A DNA stretch of 64,000 nucleotides from [Lactobacillus] timonensis (GCF_900240275.1 NZ_LT964761.1:1513389-1577388), one strand, 5' to 3'; counted from the first letter of the stretch, positions 54,827 to 63,536 are shown. The notes: generated from the sequence alone by a model not told the origin. Made by a program: numbers and translations.

Positions 54827-55603
54827 CTACATCACTTGTGCTAGAGCCATTTGTTGGTAGTTCATCATCTGAATGAAACTATCGGCGTCCAAACTTGCAC
54901 GGCCAATCAGCACACCGTCAATATCTGGAGCCGCCATTAATAACCGAATATTGTTCGGGTTAACACTGCCACCATAAAGAATTCGAACTTGATTGGCAAT
55001 CTGGCTACCATAACGTTGACCAATTTCCTGACGTAGAAGATGACAGCCATGCTCAGCTGTTTCAAGATCGGCATGTTTGCCGGTACCAATCGCATCAGTC
55101 GGCTCAAAGGAAAAAACAATCCTTGTCACTTGACTCACCGGCACCCCTGTCAAAACGTTATCTAACTGACGAAAAATGCTATAACAGCTGTTATGCTGGC
55201 CAACCATCTTTTGTTCACCGTTGGTGCAAACGATCGGTCTTACGCCTTCACGAAGTGCTGTTAACAACTTTTGGTTAATGGTGCGATTTGATTCCTTAAA
55301 AATCTCACGACGCTCAGCGTGGCCCAGCATCACATAGTTGACACCCATTGCTGCCAGATCACGAACGCTAATCTCCCCAGTATATGCACCATTACACTTA
55401 CTTGCCGCATTCTGCCCAATAATTTGCAACGGCGTTTGAGAAACTGCCTTCATCATTGGGTAAATGGCAAAAGCCTGTGGCGCAATACCAACTTCCTCTC
55501 GGTCATAGTCTGGAAGTTCGTCAAGAATTTGGTGGAGAAAGGTCAGCGCCTCATCCACGTTCTTATTCATCTTCCAGTTGGCAACTATTAACGGTTTCCG
55601 CAT
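54827..55603 (-). CDS. tpiA: Divergent triosephosphate isomerase-like protein
   Basis: The catalytic residues of a TIM are present: VANWKMN (Lys), LGHAERREIF (His) and EPTDAIGTGKHAD (Glu), and LYGGSVNPNN closes the phosphate site. Several usually invariant places differ: Ala for Ser in GHSERR, Asp for Trp before AIGTGK, and VCTNGE in place of a CVGE-type motif. This suggests a paralogue with a specialised substrate, rather than the glycolytic enzyme. ATG at 55603 is used; TTG at 55609 is 6 bases upstream and equally possible given the GGGGTGA site. First gene of the fba operon. Confidence 0.82.
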   Translation of the reverse strand: MRKPLIVANWKMNKNVDEALTFLHQILDELPDYDREEVGIAPQAFAIYPMMKAVSQTPLQIIGQNAASKCNGAYTGEISVRDLAAMGVNYVMLGHAERREIFKESNRTINQKLLTALREGVRPIVCTNGEQKMVGQHNSCYSIFRQLDNVLTGVPVSQVTRIVFSFEPTDAIGTGKHADLETAEHGCHLLRQEIGQRYGSQIANQVRILYGGSVNPNNIRLLMAAPDIDGVLIGRASLDADSFIQMMNYQQMALAQVM

Positions 55604-55609
55604 TTTCAA

Positions 55610-56171
55610 GTTTCACCCCATTGGACTCTTTTACACAGTCTTTTCAAATCGGTCTACTTAATGAATAACAATTAAGCTGGCCATTGCCAACCTATTATCA
55701 CGTATTGTTATTCTTTAGTATTCACGTGGGAAAATCATTAATGCTGACTGATTAATTGAAATCTATTATTTAACCAAGCCAACAACCGTAGTATAAGTGT
55801 TGCTAATTAATAAGTCAAAGCAATTTATGACATAAACCACAATTAGCAAAAATTTGCTATGCATAAATATACTAAAATAATTAAACGGGTGTTTATTTAT
55901 GACGAGGTGTATCCTTAGTCTTTATTATAATTGGTATAGTCATACTTTTGGAGGAATTCTGGTTATTTCTGTTAACAAGACGATTGGTCACCGTCGCTAA
56001 ACTAGACCAATTATCTTAATGACAATTATTAAGCTGTCTCCTATATTCAGTAAATATTAACTATACCATTTCGTAAAAATTTTCTTAAGGTGTCCTTATT
56101 GGTGCAATTTTCGTTAGAACCAATCCGTAAACCATTTTGCAAAAAATTAAAAATTATGGTTTAAGAGTAAT
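55610..56171. other. AT-rich intergenic region upstream of the tpiA operon
   Basis: I see no convincing gene in these 560 bases. A 33-codon frame starting at about 55900 has no ribosome site. ATTGGTC (55983-55989) and GACCAAT (56005-56011) form an inverted repeat without a T-run. The promoter of the tpiA operon should lie here but no clear -35/-10 pair was found. Confidence 0.4.
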
Positions 56172-56198
56172 AAAAAACCCAGGCGAACCACTCGCCTG
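56172..56198 (-). terminator. Terminator of the Ntn/AAA operon
   Basis: On the minus strand CAGGCGA pairs perfectly with TCGCCTG around a 5-base loop, followed by GGTTTTTTATTA. It lies 14 bases after the AAA gene stop. Confidence 0.9.
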
Positions 56199-56211
56199 AG
56201 ATGATCGTCAT

Positions 56212-58101
56212 TTACTTTAATTCATCGCCATTTAATAACGGAAGTGTTGAATCACTACCTAACGAAAAATCATGCCATAAGTCTTTAGGAATTTCCCCCT
56301 GTGAAAGTGATTCATTGCCTTGTTTGGCGTTATGATCATCATGCACAGAACCACCAAAAGCTTTTTGAATATCGTCAGACCAAATCTCATCTAACGGGTG
56401 CTCCTCATTTTGCCCGGTATCAACCGCTATTTGACGCAGCAACTGATCGTTACGGTTTCTGATCCAGCGACCATTACTGTGGTCATTGCTACTTTGATAC
56501 TGCTCGCTTACCAACTGCTCGTAGAGTTTCTCCGTTCTCGGCGAATCGAAATGCATTTGTTGCTGTTGCAGCTGCAAGCGGCCAATAGCGATGATTTCAT
56601 CAACACTATAATCATCAAACGTGAAAACATTGGGAACCCGTGAAGACATCCCTGGGTTCTGCTGTAATAGCTTTTTCATATCCTCAGTATAGCCAGCAAA
56701 GATGATCATAAGTTCTTCTCGGTGGTCTTCCATATACTTCATGATGGTATCAAGCGCTTCACGACCAAAGGTGTCATCGTTTCCATGCACCAGGTCGTAA
56801 GCTTCGTCAATAAACAGCATCCCCCCGGTAGCTTCTTCGAGGACCTTCCGGGTTTGTTTGGCAGTCTGGCCAACGTAACCAGCGACTAGCTGTGTGCGAT
56901 CAACTTCAACATACTTATCAGTTGGCAAAATTCCTTCTTCAAACATAATCTTGCCGACCAGCCGAGCGACCGTTGTCTTACCGGTCCCTGGGTTACCCTC
57001 AAAAAGTGAATGAAAAGAACTCGACACTGTCTTCATTCCGTGCTCCTGCCGACGCTTATTCATTAACGCCATCTGAATAAAGGTATTCACCTGTTCCTTT
57101 ACCCGGGTTAAGCCAATGAGTTGCTTCAGTTTCTTCAGGGCAGCGTGATCATTAGTCCTAACAGCTGATGACTGGGAAGTCAATGAACCCTCTTCACCTG
57201 CCAGAGAATTGCTGCCGCGCTGGACATTTCCAGTTACCTGGCAATTCTTCACTGATACCTGACTGTCCACCGCTTCAATCCATGGCTGATAGTTAAGTCT
57301 CTTTTCAGCTAGCGAACCAGTTAATTGTGAGTGATCGACGACCAGCGGCGTAATTGACTTTGGCAATGTTACCGGGAAATGCAAATTATCCGCAATCATT
57401 CTTGAGTTTAGCAGGTAACAAAGACATCGTTTTGTAGACAAACGATCTTGATGATTATCTGCTACTTGATAAGGCAGATAATGTTGAGTCTCATGCACGG
57501 AAAAACTAAGGTTTTGACTAACAATATTCCACTCGCCAGCAACGGACAGAGTGCCCACTTCAACTTGGTCCAGTACAAGGTTGCCACTACTTCCCTTGGG
57601 CAAATTGATAATCATTAGGTTACTTTGGCGAATAACTCCCGTAACGTCAGTGGCCATTTTAATGGCACCACCAAAATCACGGTAAAAAACTGTCGAAGAT
57701 TTCATCACAAGGTTAGCACCCTGGTCACAGCCTATAGCCGTCTGCTCCAGCGGACCGGTTAGCGAATCAGGGTCTCTAATAAAAGTAACATGATCAACCG
57801 TTGCCGTTGCTCCTTTTAAGACACTGACGTTAATTTGACGGTTATTAACCATCACCAAGTTTGTCAACTTCAAACTAGTTTCAGTCCCCAGCTCACCAAT
57901 AAGATAAACGTTGTCATCGTCATTATCGTTAGGATTATCGTCGGCGATACCTGTGATACTGCCGTTAAATGTGTAAACCGTCTTTTCTGAATCTGGATGG
58001 GGAACATTATAAAATCCCGGGGCCAAATTAATCTCGCCCGTTCCCCGGGCAAAGGCAGCCTCGAAGTCTGGTTGGTTATCAATTACATTTTTATCGACCA
58101 T
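56212..58101 (-). CDS. Beta-helix-like domain fused to a CbbX/SpoVK-type AAA+ ATPase
   Basis: The 629-residue protein starts like a pectate-lyase-type beta-helix (FEAAFARGTGEINLAPGFY), and residues about 30-290 are a series of short hydrophobic strands such as LTNLVMVNNRQINVSVLKG. Residues about 325-580 are a CbbX/SpoVK/EccA-type AAA+ domain: EGNPGTGKTTVARLV (Walker A, near 368), GGMLFIDEAYDL (Walker B), IIFAGYTEDM (sensor 1) and NPGMSSRVPNVFTF (arginine finger). CbbX-type ATPases remodel other proteins. The gene follows the second Ntn-type gene by 12 bases (ribosome site AGGAGG), so it probably supplies the ATP-driven part of a complex with those proteins. Confidence 0.85.
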   Translation of the reverse strand: MVDKNVIDNQPDFEAAFARGTGEINLAPGFYNVPHPDSEKTVYTFNGSITGIADDNPNDNDDDNVYLIGELGTETSLKLTNLVMVNNRQINVSVLKGATATVDHVTFIRDPDSLTGPLEQTAIGCDQGANLVMKSSTVFYRDFGGAIKMATDVTGVIRQSNLMIINLPKGSSGNLVLDQVEVGTLSVAGEWNIVSQNLSFSVHETQHYLPYQVADNHQDRLSTKRCLCYLLNSRMIADNLHFPVTLPKSITPLVVDHSQLTGSLAEKRLNYQPWIEAVDSQVSVKNCQVTGNVQRGSNSLAGEEGSLTSQSSAVRTNDHAALKKLKQLIGLTRVKEQVNTFIQMALMNKRRQEHGMKTVSSSFHSLFEGNPGTGKTTVARLVGKIMFEEGILPTDKYVEVDRTQLVAGYVGQTAKQTRKVLEEATGGMLFIDEAYDLVHGNDDTFGREALDTIMKYMEDHREELMIIFAGYTEDMKKLLQQNPGMSSRVPNVFTFDDYSVDEIIAIGRLQLQQQQMHFDSPRTEKLYEQLVSEQYQSSNDHSNGRWIRNRNDQLLRQIAVDTGQNEEHPLDEIWSDDIQKAFGGSVHDDHNAKQGNESLSQGEIPKDLWHDFSLGSDSTLPLLNGDELK

Positions 58102-58113
58102 CCATCATACCTC

Positions 58114-59427
58114 CTACATCCCGTGCTGTAATCGCAGCTGCCAGCCAAGATTTTCCCGGCTATTGGGATCAAAATACTGCTTCTTTTGGATCCAAACGGG
58201 ACCATCATTGGGTGTGATGGCCAAAACATCAATTGGTCCACCAACAGTCGCAAAGTGATCACCGTTATACTGGCGTTCAAAACTTGTCACCTTAATCATA
58301 GTCTCAGCAATCTCTGCCAGTTCAGGAATGTTTAACATGGCAATTTCGGATTCAAAGGGGGCCCCGTAAGTGTTGTAAAAGTATTCAGCTAGTTGCTGGT
58401 TAATTTGATTTTTCACATCAACAGGTAAATCAGTTTTATGCATGACGGTGTCCGTCAATTGACCATAAATATCATCACTGACACCAAAACGAAGAGTATT
58501 AGCTACGTCAGTTTGTGCGAATGGCAGAAAAAGGTTCCTAATTGGCACCCCCACCTGGTTAAGCTGTCCAATCTGGTCAATTTTTTCCCGCTTAAATACA
58601 GGATGAGAGCCAACACTGCCATACAAATGAAGCTGCTCAACTACTGGACAGTCATCATCTTGACCGTAACCAGCAATTACGATGCCTGATTCACCATTCC
58701 CCTTCCACTGCCCAGTACTGAGGCCGGCGAAGATGATGATATAGATAGCATGCAACCAAATTCCCTGCAATTGCTCATCAAAGAGGTTATGATAATTGTT
58801 ATCACCATTCAATTTTAAGCCAACTTGTTGAGCCTGCTCTTTCATCATTTTAACAACCAGCCCTTCCCGATCGGGATGAGCTGGGTCAACTGTCAACAGC
58901 AACTGCTGATAATCAGTAATAAACTGATGCTCAGAGTATCCGTTAGTGGCCAATTGATGATTAGCCGCTTTTGCATAGTTCTTGGCAGAATTCGTCAAAC
59001 TCTGTTTAATAAACAAGGCAACTTCATCACTATTACGGTCTTGATATTGAAAATCTTGGCAAAGCGTATAAGTTAGCGATGAAACAACCCGGTTCACTGT
59101 TGAGCGTTGATCAGTCACCGGTAAATTCACCAAAGGCTCGTTCACCAAGTAATGGAGAAATGCTTCTTGATAGTCGCTGAGGTGGGACAGCCTTTGGCTA
59201 CCAACTTGTTGCCGGTAGTGTTGAACCAACACGCTCCAGGGAGTTCCTTCGAATGAAGCATTGCCATACATCATCAGACCAACATAGTGCTGCCAATCCA
59301 ATGTATATAGTTTCTGGGCTGAATCATAGATTGCTTGAACCTGACCGGTATAATCCGTCTCACTCACGGCACTATCTGCCGCCAGCACAATCCCAGCTTG
59401 GTTGCCGATTCCGATCTCTGCAGTCAT
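58114..59427 (-). CDS. Proteasome-like Ntn-hydrolase protein, catalytic triad present
   Basis: The first 60 residues read like a 20S proteasome beta subunit: TAEIGIGNQAGIVLAADSAV, then QKLYTLDWQHYVGLMMYG. If the initiator Met is removed, Thr is residue 1, Asp of AADS is residue 17 and Lys of QKLY is residue 38 (proteasome Lys33 plus a 5-residue insertion), the classic triad. Further strands include SGIVIAGYGQDDD and VGGPIDVLAITPNDGPVW near the C-terminus. At 437 residues it is twice the size of HslV or a proteasome subunit, with an inserted helical region. The start overlaps the previous gene (ATGA), after GGGAGGAG. Protease or other Ntn activity is inferred. Confidence 0.72.
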   Translation of the reverse strand: MTAEIGIGNQAGIVLAADSAVSETDYTGQVQAIYDSAQKLYTLDWQHYVGLMMYGNASFEGTPWSVLVQHYRQQVGSQRLSHLSDYQEAFLHYLVNEPLVNLPVTDQRSTVNRVVSSLTYTLCQDFQYQDRNSDEVALFIKQSLTNSAKNYAKAANHQLATNGYSEHQFITDYQQLLLTVDPAHPDREGLVVKMMKEQAQQVGLKLNGDNNYHNLFDEQLQGIWLHAIYIIIFAGLSTGQWKGNGESGIVIAGYGQDDDCPVVEQLHLYGSVGSHPVFKREKIDQIGQLNQVGVPIRNLFLPFAQTDVANTLRFGVSDDIYGQLTDTVMHKTDLPVDVKNQINQQLAEYFYNTYGAPFESEIAMLNIPELAEIAETMIKVTSFERQYNGDHFATVGGPIDVLAITPNDGPVWIQKKQYFDPNSRENLGWQLRLQHGM

Positions 59428-60653
59428 TGCTTCGCTCCTCCCTCATTTAATGCAGCCTGACGATAAACCCACACCGGTCCATCTTGAAAAGTAATCGTCA
59501 TCGTCTCAATATCGCCACCTACTCCTGCGTTGCGGAATGAGTAACGTGCGACAAAGCTATTTGCTTCTACCATTGTTCTTGACATCTGCGCTAATTCAGC
59601 TGGGCTGAGATTAACAATCGTTTGCCTAATGCCAGCGGTATGATTGTCCATCGCCTGCCTGACAGTTCTGAGTACCCGTTGCTGGTCGGTTAACTGCATT
59701 CCCTTGTCAGCAATAATTCGGGCAATTTGTTGAAATGACACCTCGGCCATCCCTTGTTGCAGTAATTCAGCACCAACCGATTGGCGGGTATAAGTCGAAA
59801 CGGCTTTAAACAGCTGATTATGATCCTGATCAATTCGTTCAACTTCACCAGTTTTTGCCAATAGCCTTCCCAAAAAGCCATAAAGGTTAACGAGCTGGCA
59901 ACTACCAAATGCTTCACCTCCGCCAAGGCCAACGAAGTAAATAGAAGCATAGTTTTGCCTAATATCAGTGGTTAAGATGGTGCGAATAGCCTCAAACAGG
60001 CGTGGATAAATACTCGAGAAGACACTTCTCTGACCCTGGGCAGACTCCTGGCTTGGCATTAGCAATTGCTTGGCAAAGACCCCACCATTGGTGTTGTTGC
60101 CATAACTAGCATATTCTTTCACCCATTCGTTAATAATAGCCGAAATAGGTTGCTGATACTTTTCAATAAATTGCTGGCGGTCCAGTACAAAAATTGGCTG
60201 ATTCTGTCTACTCTGCTGCCATTGCTGACAAATCTTATCCACCGCCTGGTTAATAACTGCTTCAAAAGATTGCTGCTCGCGGCTGGCCTGTTGCAGCTGC
60301 ATATAGTTATTAAACAAGTTTTCTAAGATTAATCGCACATTGTCACGCAGATACCACTGTTCCCCTAGCCCGCTCTGTTTGCTATTAAGAAAGGCAATAA
60401 AAGAAGACGAATAATCAGTTAGTTTGTTTAATGGCTGTGTCCCTAACTGATCCGCAAAACGCTGAATCAGTAGCTCGACGGGGATGTTCATAAACTTATC
60501 AATTCCTGTCGACACAGCAACCACCTTATGCTTCCTACCAAGTGGGAACAGTCTGTTAATTCCGCGATATTCTTCCCCGCTAGTGCTTGCTTCCATTGTA
60601 TCCATTGAAACAGCGATTCCCCGCTGATTCGCTAAAATAAAACCAGATGCCAT
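59424..60653 (-). CDS. Proteasome-like Ntn-hydrolase paralogue, catalytic residues altered
   Basis: The 409-residue protein is a clear paralogue of the next gene product. The N-terminus ASGFILANQRGIAVSMDT matches strand by strand; VELLIQRFADQLGTQPLNKL parallels VLVQHYRQQVGSQRLSHL, and VGGDIETMTITFQDGPVW near the end parallels VGGPIDVLAITPNDGPVW. But after Met removal residue 1 is Ala (Ser is second) and the Lys33 position is Arg (INRLFPLG), so it is probably inactive. It may be a structural partner, like alpha subunits in the 20S proteasome. AAAAGGGGGAAATT precedes the ATG. Confidence 0.7.
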   Translation of the reverse strand: MASGFILANQRGIAVSMDTMEASTSGEEYRGINRLFPLGRKHKVVAVSTGIDKFMNIPVELLIQRFADQLGTQPLNKLTDYSSSFIAFLNSKQSGLGEQWYLRDNVRLILENLFNNYMQLQQASREQQSFEAVINQAVDKICQQWQQSRQNQPIFVLDRQQFIEKYQQPISAIINEWVKEYASYGNNTNGGVFAKQLLMPSQESAQGQRSVFSSIYPRLFEAIRTILTTDIRQNYASIYFVGLGGGEAFGSCQLVNLYGFLGRLLAKTGEVERIDQDHNQLFKAVSTYTRQSVGAELLQQGMAEVSFQQIARIIADKGMQLTDQQRVLRTVRQAMDNHTAGIRQTIVNLSPAELAQMSRTMVEANSFVARYSFRNAGVGGDIETMTITFQDGPVWVYRQAALNEGGAKQ

Positions 60654-60709
60654 AATTTCCCCCTTTTAAACATTATTAGTTTACTACAGTTGCCAAGCCA
60701 AACAAGCGG

Positions 60710-61561
60710 TTACCGTTTAAACCAACCGAAAATGCCGCGATGACGTCGCTGTTCTACTGTTGCTGCAGTCAGCTTGGTAATGGCCTCGGTTAACTTGGCC
60801 TGGTTCTTAAGTTCCTGCTCATGGCGGGCATCTTGGCTAGTCTGGTAATGCTGAAGCAGCGTATCACTATTCAACCACTTATCGAAGTTCGCAACGTTGA
60901 CGATAAAGCCGGTACTAGTGTACTGGTAACTATTATGATATTTCCGTGGCAGATAGTAGAAATAGCGGTTCATCATCGAACCATTGTTGCGACTTGTCCG
61001 GTCCGACACCTTATTGAAAAGGTGCTTATTAATTTGGGCCATTAACTGGCCCTCTTGTTTGACAAAGGTAATGTCGGTGCCAACATCCGCCTGGTTGACC
61101 AACATTGTCCAGTCATTGCGGCCCATAGAAATTGAATAATCATAGTTATCCTGGAAATACTCTTCCACTTGGTCAAACATCTCAAACTGATTCAATGCCT
61201 TTTTAAGCACACTCTTAATTGGGAAGAGAAAGTCTTTTTCAACCTTTTGTTCGTCTTCGGTAGAAACGTTGGCAAACTCATAGTTTCTTTTACCAAAGAC
61301 ACCACCATCGAGAAAATTACCACTGCCATTCAGATGGGCCGCTAGCCGTTTGCCAAAGGAATCCTTACCGTTATCACTCAGCCCTAAAATGAGCGTCACC
61401 CGCGAATAGCGAGGCAATAAATACTTCTCAATAAAACTAACTGATGACAGAAACGAAACGCCGCGAAATTCAGTAGCCGTCTTTAGTCGTGTCTCGGTGT
61501 ATTCCCAAAAGTCAGCATTTTGGTGCAGTTGTTGTTGCGGGCGAGCAAGAATATATAACAT
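60710..61561 (-). CDS. Uncharacterised 283-residue protein of the Ntn/AAA operon
   Basis: I do not recognise this protein. It begins MLYILARPQQQLHQNADFWE, is predicted to be soluble and mostly mixed alpha/beta, and has LILGLSDNGKDSFGKRLAAH near residue 55, which resembles a P-loop but lacks the final Ser/Thr of the motif. The last third is helical, and the C-terminus, EQRRHRGIFGWFKR, is basic and aromatic like the tail of the PLD-AAA protein. ATG at 61561 follows GGAGGAG; a TTG at 61576 overlaps that site. It is the first gene of the operon, 56 bases before the Ntn paralogues. Confidence 0.7.
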   Translation of the reverse strand: MLYILARPQQQLHQNADFWEYTETRLKTATEFRGVSFLSSVSFIEKYLLPRYSRVTLILGLSDNGKDSFGKRLAAHLNGSGNFLDGGVFGKRNYEFANVSTEDEQKVEKDFLFPIKSVLKKALNQFEMFDQVEEYFQDNYDYSISMGRNDWTMLVNQADVGTDITFVKQEGQLMAQINKHLFNKVSDRTSRNNGSMMNRYFYYLPRKYHNSYQYTSTGFIVNVANFDKWLNSDTLLQHYQTSQDARHEQELKNQAKLTEAITKLTAATVEQRRHRGIFGWFKR

Positions 61562-61642
61562 GATGCTCCTCCTCAATTCCCCTTTATTTTAATAGAAATA
61601 ATGAACAATTGCATTGGTTACCGTCACCCATTGATGATAAAC

Positions 61643-61670
61643 AAAAACCCAGCGGATAATCGCCGCTGGG
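61643..61670 (-). terminator. Terminator of the GNAT gene
   Basis: On the minus strand CCCAGCGG pairs perfectly with CCGCTGGG around a short loop, followed by TTTTTGTTT. It insulates the GNAT gene from the Ntn/AAA operon. Confidence 0.9.
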
Positions 61671-61682
61671 CTAAAGGATAGA

Positions 61683-62138
61683 TTAAAGAGTTAATTGATA
61701 GTCAAGCCAGTCATGATTTTCTTGGCCGCCCTGTTTTTTGTAGAATTCCTGGGCCTTCTTGTTCCATGGTGCGCAGGTCCACTTAATGACACCACACCCA
61801 TGGTCACGACCAACCTGTTTAAGTGCATCCATTAATTTAGTTCCCAGGTGCTGTCCACGGGCGCTTTCATCAATAAATAGTTCCTTCATATAAATATCTG
61901 CACGATCCTGGGCAGTATATGGAAGGAAGTAGTAAACCAGCATCCCTTTTACCTGTCCATCAACAGTTGCTACTAGGCAGTGGAACTTTGGCGGAACAGT
62001 TTCAAAAGCATCGCGAACAATCGTTTCCTCAGTAATGGCAAAGCTGTCAATATAATGCTCATATTCGGCTAAGCCCTTCATTAACGGGTAAGTCTGCGAA
62101 ATTTCATTCCTTTTCATTTCGTGAACATCAACAGTCAT
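61683..62138 (-). CDS. GNAT acetyltransferase, diamine-acetyltransferase-like
   Basis: The 151-residue GNAT protein resembles the spermidine/spermine (SSAT) and thialysine acetyltransferase group: LMKGLAEYEHYIDSF at the N-terminus, IYMKELFIDESARGQHLGTKLM with the acetyl-CoA loop (R/Q-x-x-G-x-G/L pattern), and CAPWNKKAQEFYKKQG near the C-terminus. A polyamine or amino acid substrate is possible. GAAAGGAAGC precedes the ATG. It lies alone between its terminator and the MFS pseudogene. Confidence 0.85.
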   Translation of the reverse strand: MTVDVHEMKRNEISQTYPLMKGLAEYEHYIDSFAITEETIVRDAFETVPPKFHCLVATVDGQVKGMLVYYFLPYTAQDRADIYMKELFIDESARGQHLGTKLMDALKQVGRDHGCGVIKWTCAPWNKKAQEFYKKQGGQENHDWLDYQLTL

Positions 62139-62241
62139 TATAAAGCTTCCTTTCGTAATTGGACGACGTATAAAATGTCAATGATATTGTTGACAATTCA
62201 ACAATGTCACTCTAAGCAAATTGTTGTAAGTGCAATATTAT

Positions 62242-63431
62242 TTAATTTTCTATCCTCGCATGATGAAAAAACTCTCGGCGATCGGTGTGGAAGAACTGGG
62301 CGATTACTAATGCCAAAATAAGGATAGCAAAGCAGGTCAAAAAGCCGGCCTGGATCCCCTGTCGTGATGTCCCGAGATACACATGTTGACCATTGCCACA
62401 ACGAAGGCTGTCCCAAAGAGGTCCACTGCCAAACCATAAGTTACCATCCAGCGAATTGGAAAACGATCAAATAACTTACCGCTAACTGGTGAGAGAATCC
62501 CCGTAATCCCCGTGGACAAGGCTCCCGGTAAAATCACTAATCCAGAAATAAATGGGCTCTTTCACATGACGTTTTGTACCAGCAGCGATAATAAGATAGT
62601 TATTGCCATACATCGTTGATACCAGTAAGCAATTGACAATGACTGCCAAGGTAAATTGAGCATGGCGAAAGATCCGCAAGTTGACAAACGGATGATTACT
62701 GTGCCACTGCGCACCAACAAAAATAATTAAAAAAAGCAAACCAATGAAGAGAGCGCCAGCAACTGACCAACTGGCAAATGCCATCGTTCCAAACTCAGAA
62801 AACCCATTTAATAAAAATCAAAGGCTGAGACTACACGTGACTAACCCGCAGTAATTAAACTGCGGATGTTGCTTAGTCTGCAGGTGCGGCATAAAAATCA
62901 ATGACAATACCATGGTGAGGATGATAAACGGCAGGACAAGCAAAAACAGATACCGCCAGGAGAAAAAGTCTAAGATCAACCCTGCCACGGAGGGCCCAAT
63001 AATCGGTGAAAAATTGAATGCCAAACCAACTAGCCCCATCAATGCCCCCTGGTGACCGTCACTGGCAAACTCCATCACTAAGACATTAACAAGTGGCATC
63101 ATAATACCGGAACCCACTGCTCATACCATCCGTCCACAGACAATCAGCTGAAAGGTCGGTGCCATCGCACCCATAATTGTTCCCACACCGAAATTTGCCG
63201 TGAAACCGACAAACAGGTTTTTATATGAATACTTCTTAATGAGGTAAGCACTAACTGGTATCATCAAGGCATTCACCAGCATGTAACCGTTACTAACCCG
63301 TGCAGAGGATAAGTCAAACTGGCGTATTAACGTTGGTAAAGCGATATTCATCATCGTTGAACACATAATTCCAAAAATGTGCCAAGGATCATGATGCTTA
63401 ACACAAACTTTTGTTTTATTGTCACTATCAT
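62242..63431 (-). pseudogene. DHA2-type multidrug MFS transporter, decayed
   Basis: Pieces of a DHA2 (14-segment) efflux protein can be read in order but in different frames: IALPTLIRQFDLSSARVSNG, then GSGIMMPLVNVLVMEFASDG, then LPGALSTGITGILSPVSGKL. Defects include a frameshift in a T-run close to the start (about 63385), in-frame TGA codons at about 63121 and 62818, and further frameshifts near 62560 and 62400. Reading continues to a TAA at 62242. The gene is non-functional, but the sequence is still clearly recognisable, so the decay is fairly recent. Confidence 0.88.
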
Positions 63432-63494
63432 TTCTCTACTCTTATAAAATTACCTATAGATTAGAATACGGGTATCAGCTGCAATCGCAAGTGT

Positions 63495-63526
63495 AAAAAA
63501 TACCCTTCTTAACTAAGTAAGAAGAG
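63495..63526 (-). terminator. Terminator of the EndA-like nuclease gene
   Basis: On the minus strand CTCTTCTTA pairs with TAAGAAGGG (one mismatch at the base), followed by TATTTTTTAC. It starts about 10 bases after the nuclease stop codon. Confidence 0.65.
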
Positions 63527-63536
63527 TGTGATCTCT

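Noticed and set aside
55899-56000. 33-codon open frame upstream of the tpiA operon
   Set aside because: No ribosome site, no conserved-looking sequence and no hydrophobic or domain signal; it is probably chance in AT-rich DNA.
61350-61420. GLSDNGKDS as a Walker A motif in the 283-residue protein
   Set aside because: The motif needs Ser or Thr after GK; here Asp follows, and there is no clear Walker B. I describe it only as P-loop-like.
50738-61576. The whole region as an anti-phage defence island
   Set aside because: A PLD domain and AAA ATPases fit that idea loosely, but there is no restriction, toxin, reverse transcriptase or integrase gene, and the interleaved tpiA-fba-mutase operon looks metabolic. 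I kept a functionally neutral description.
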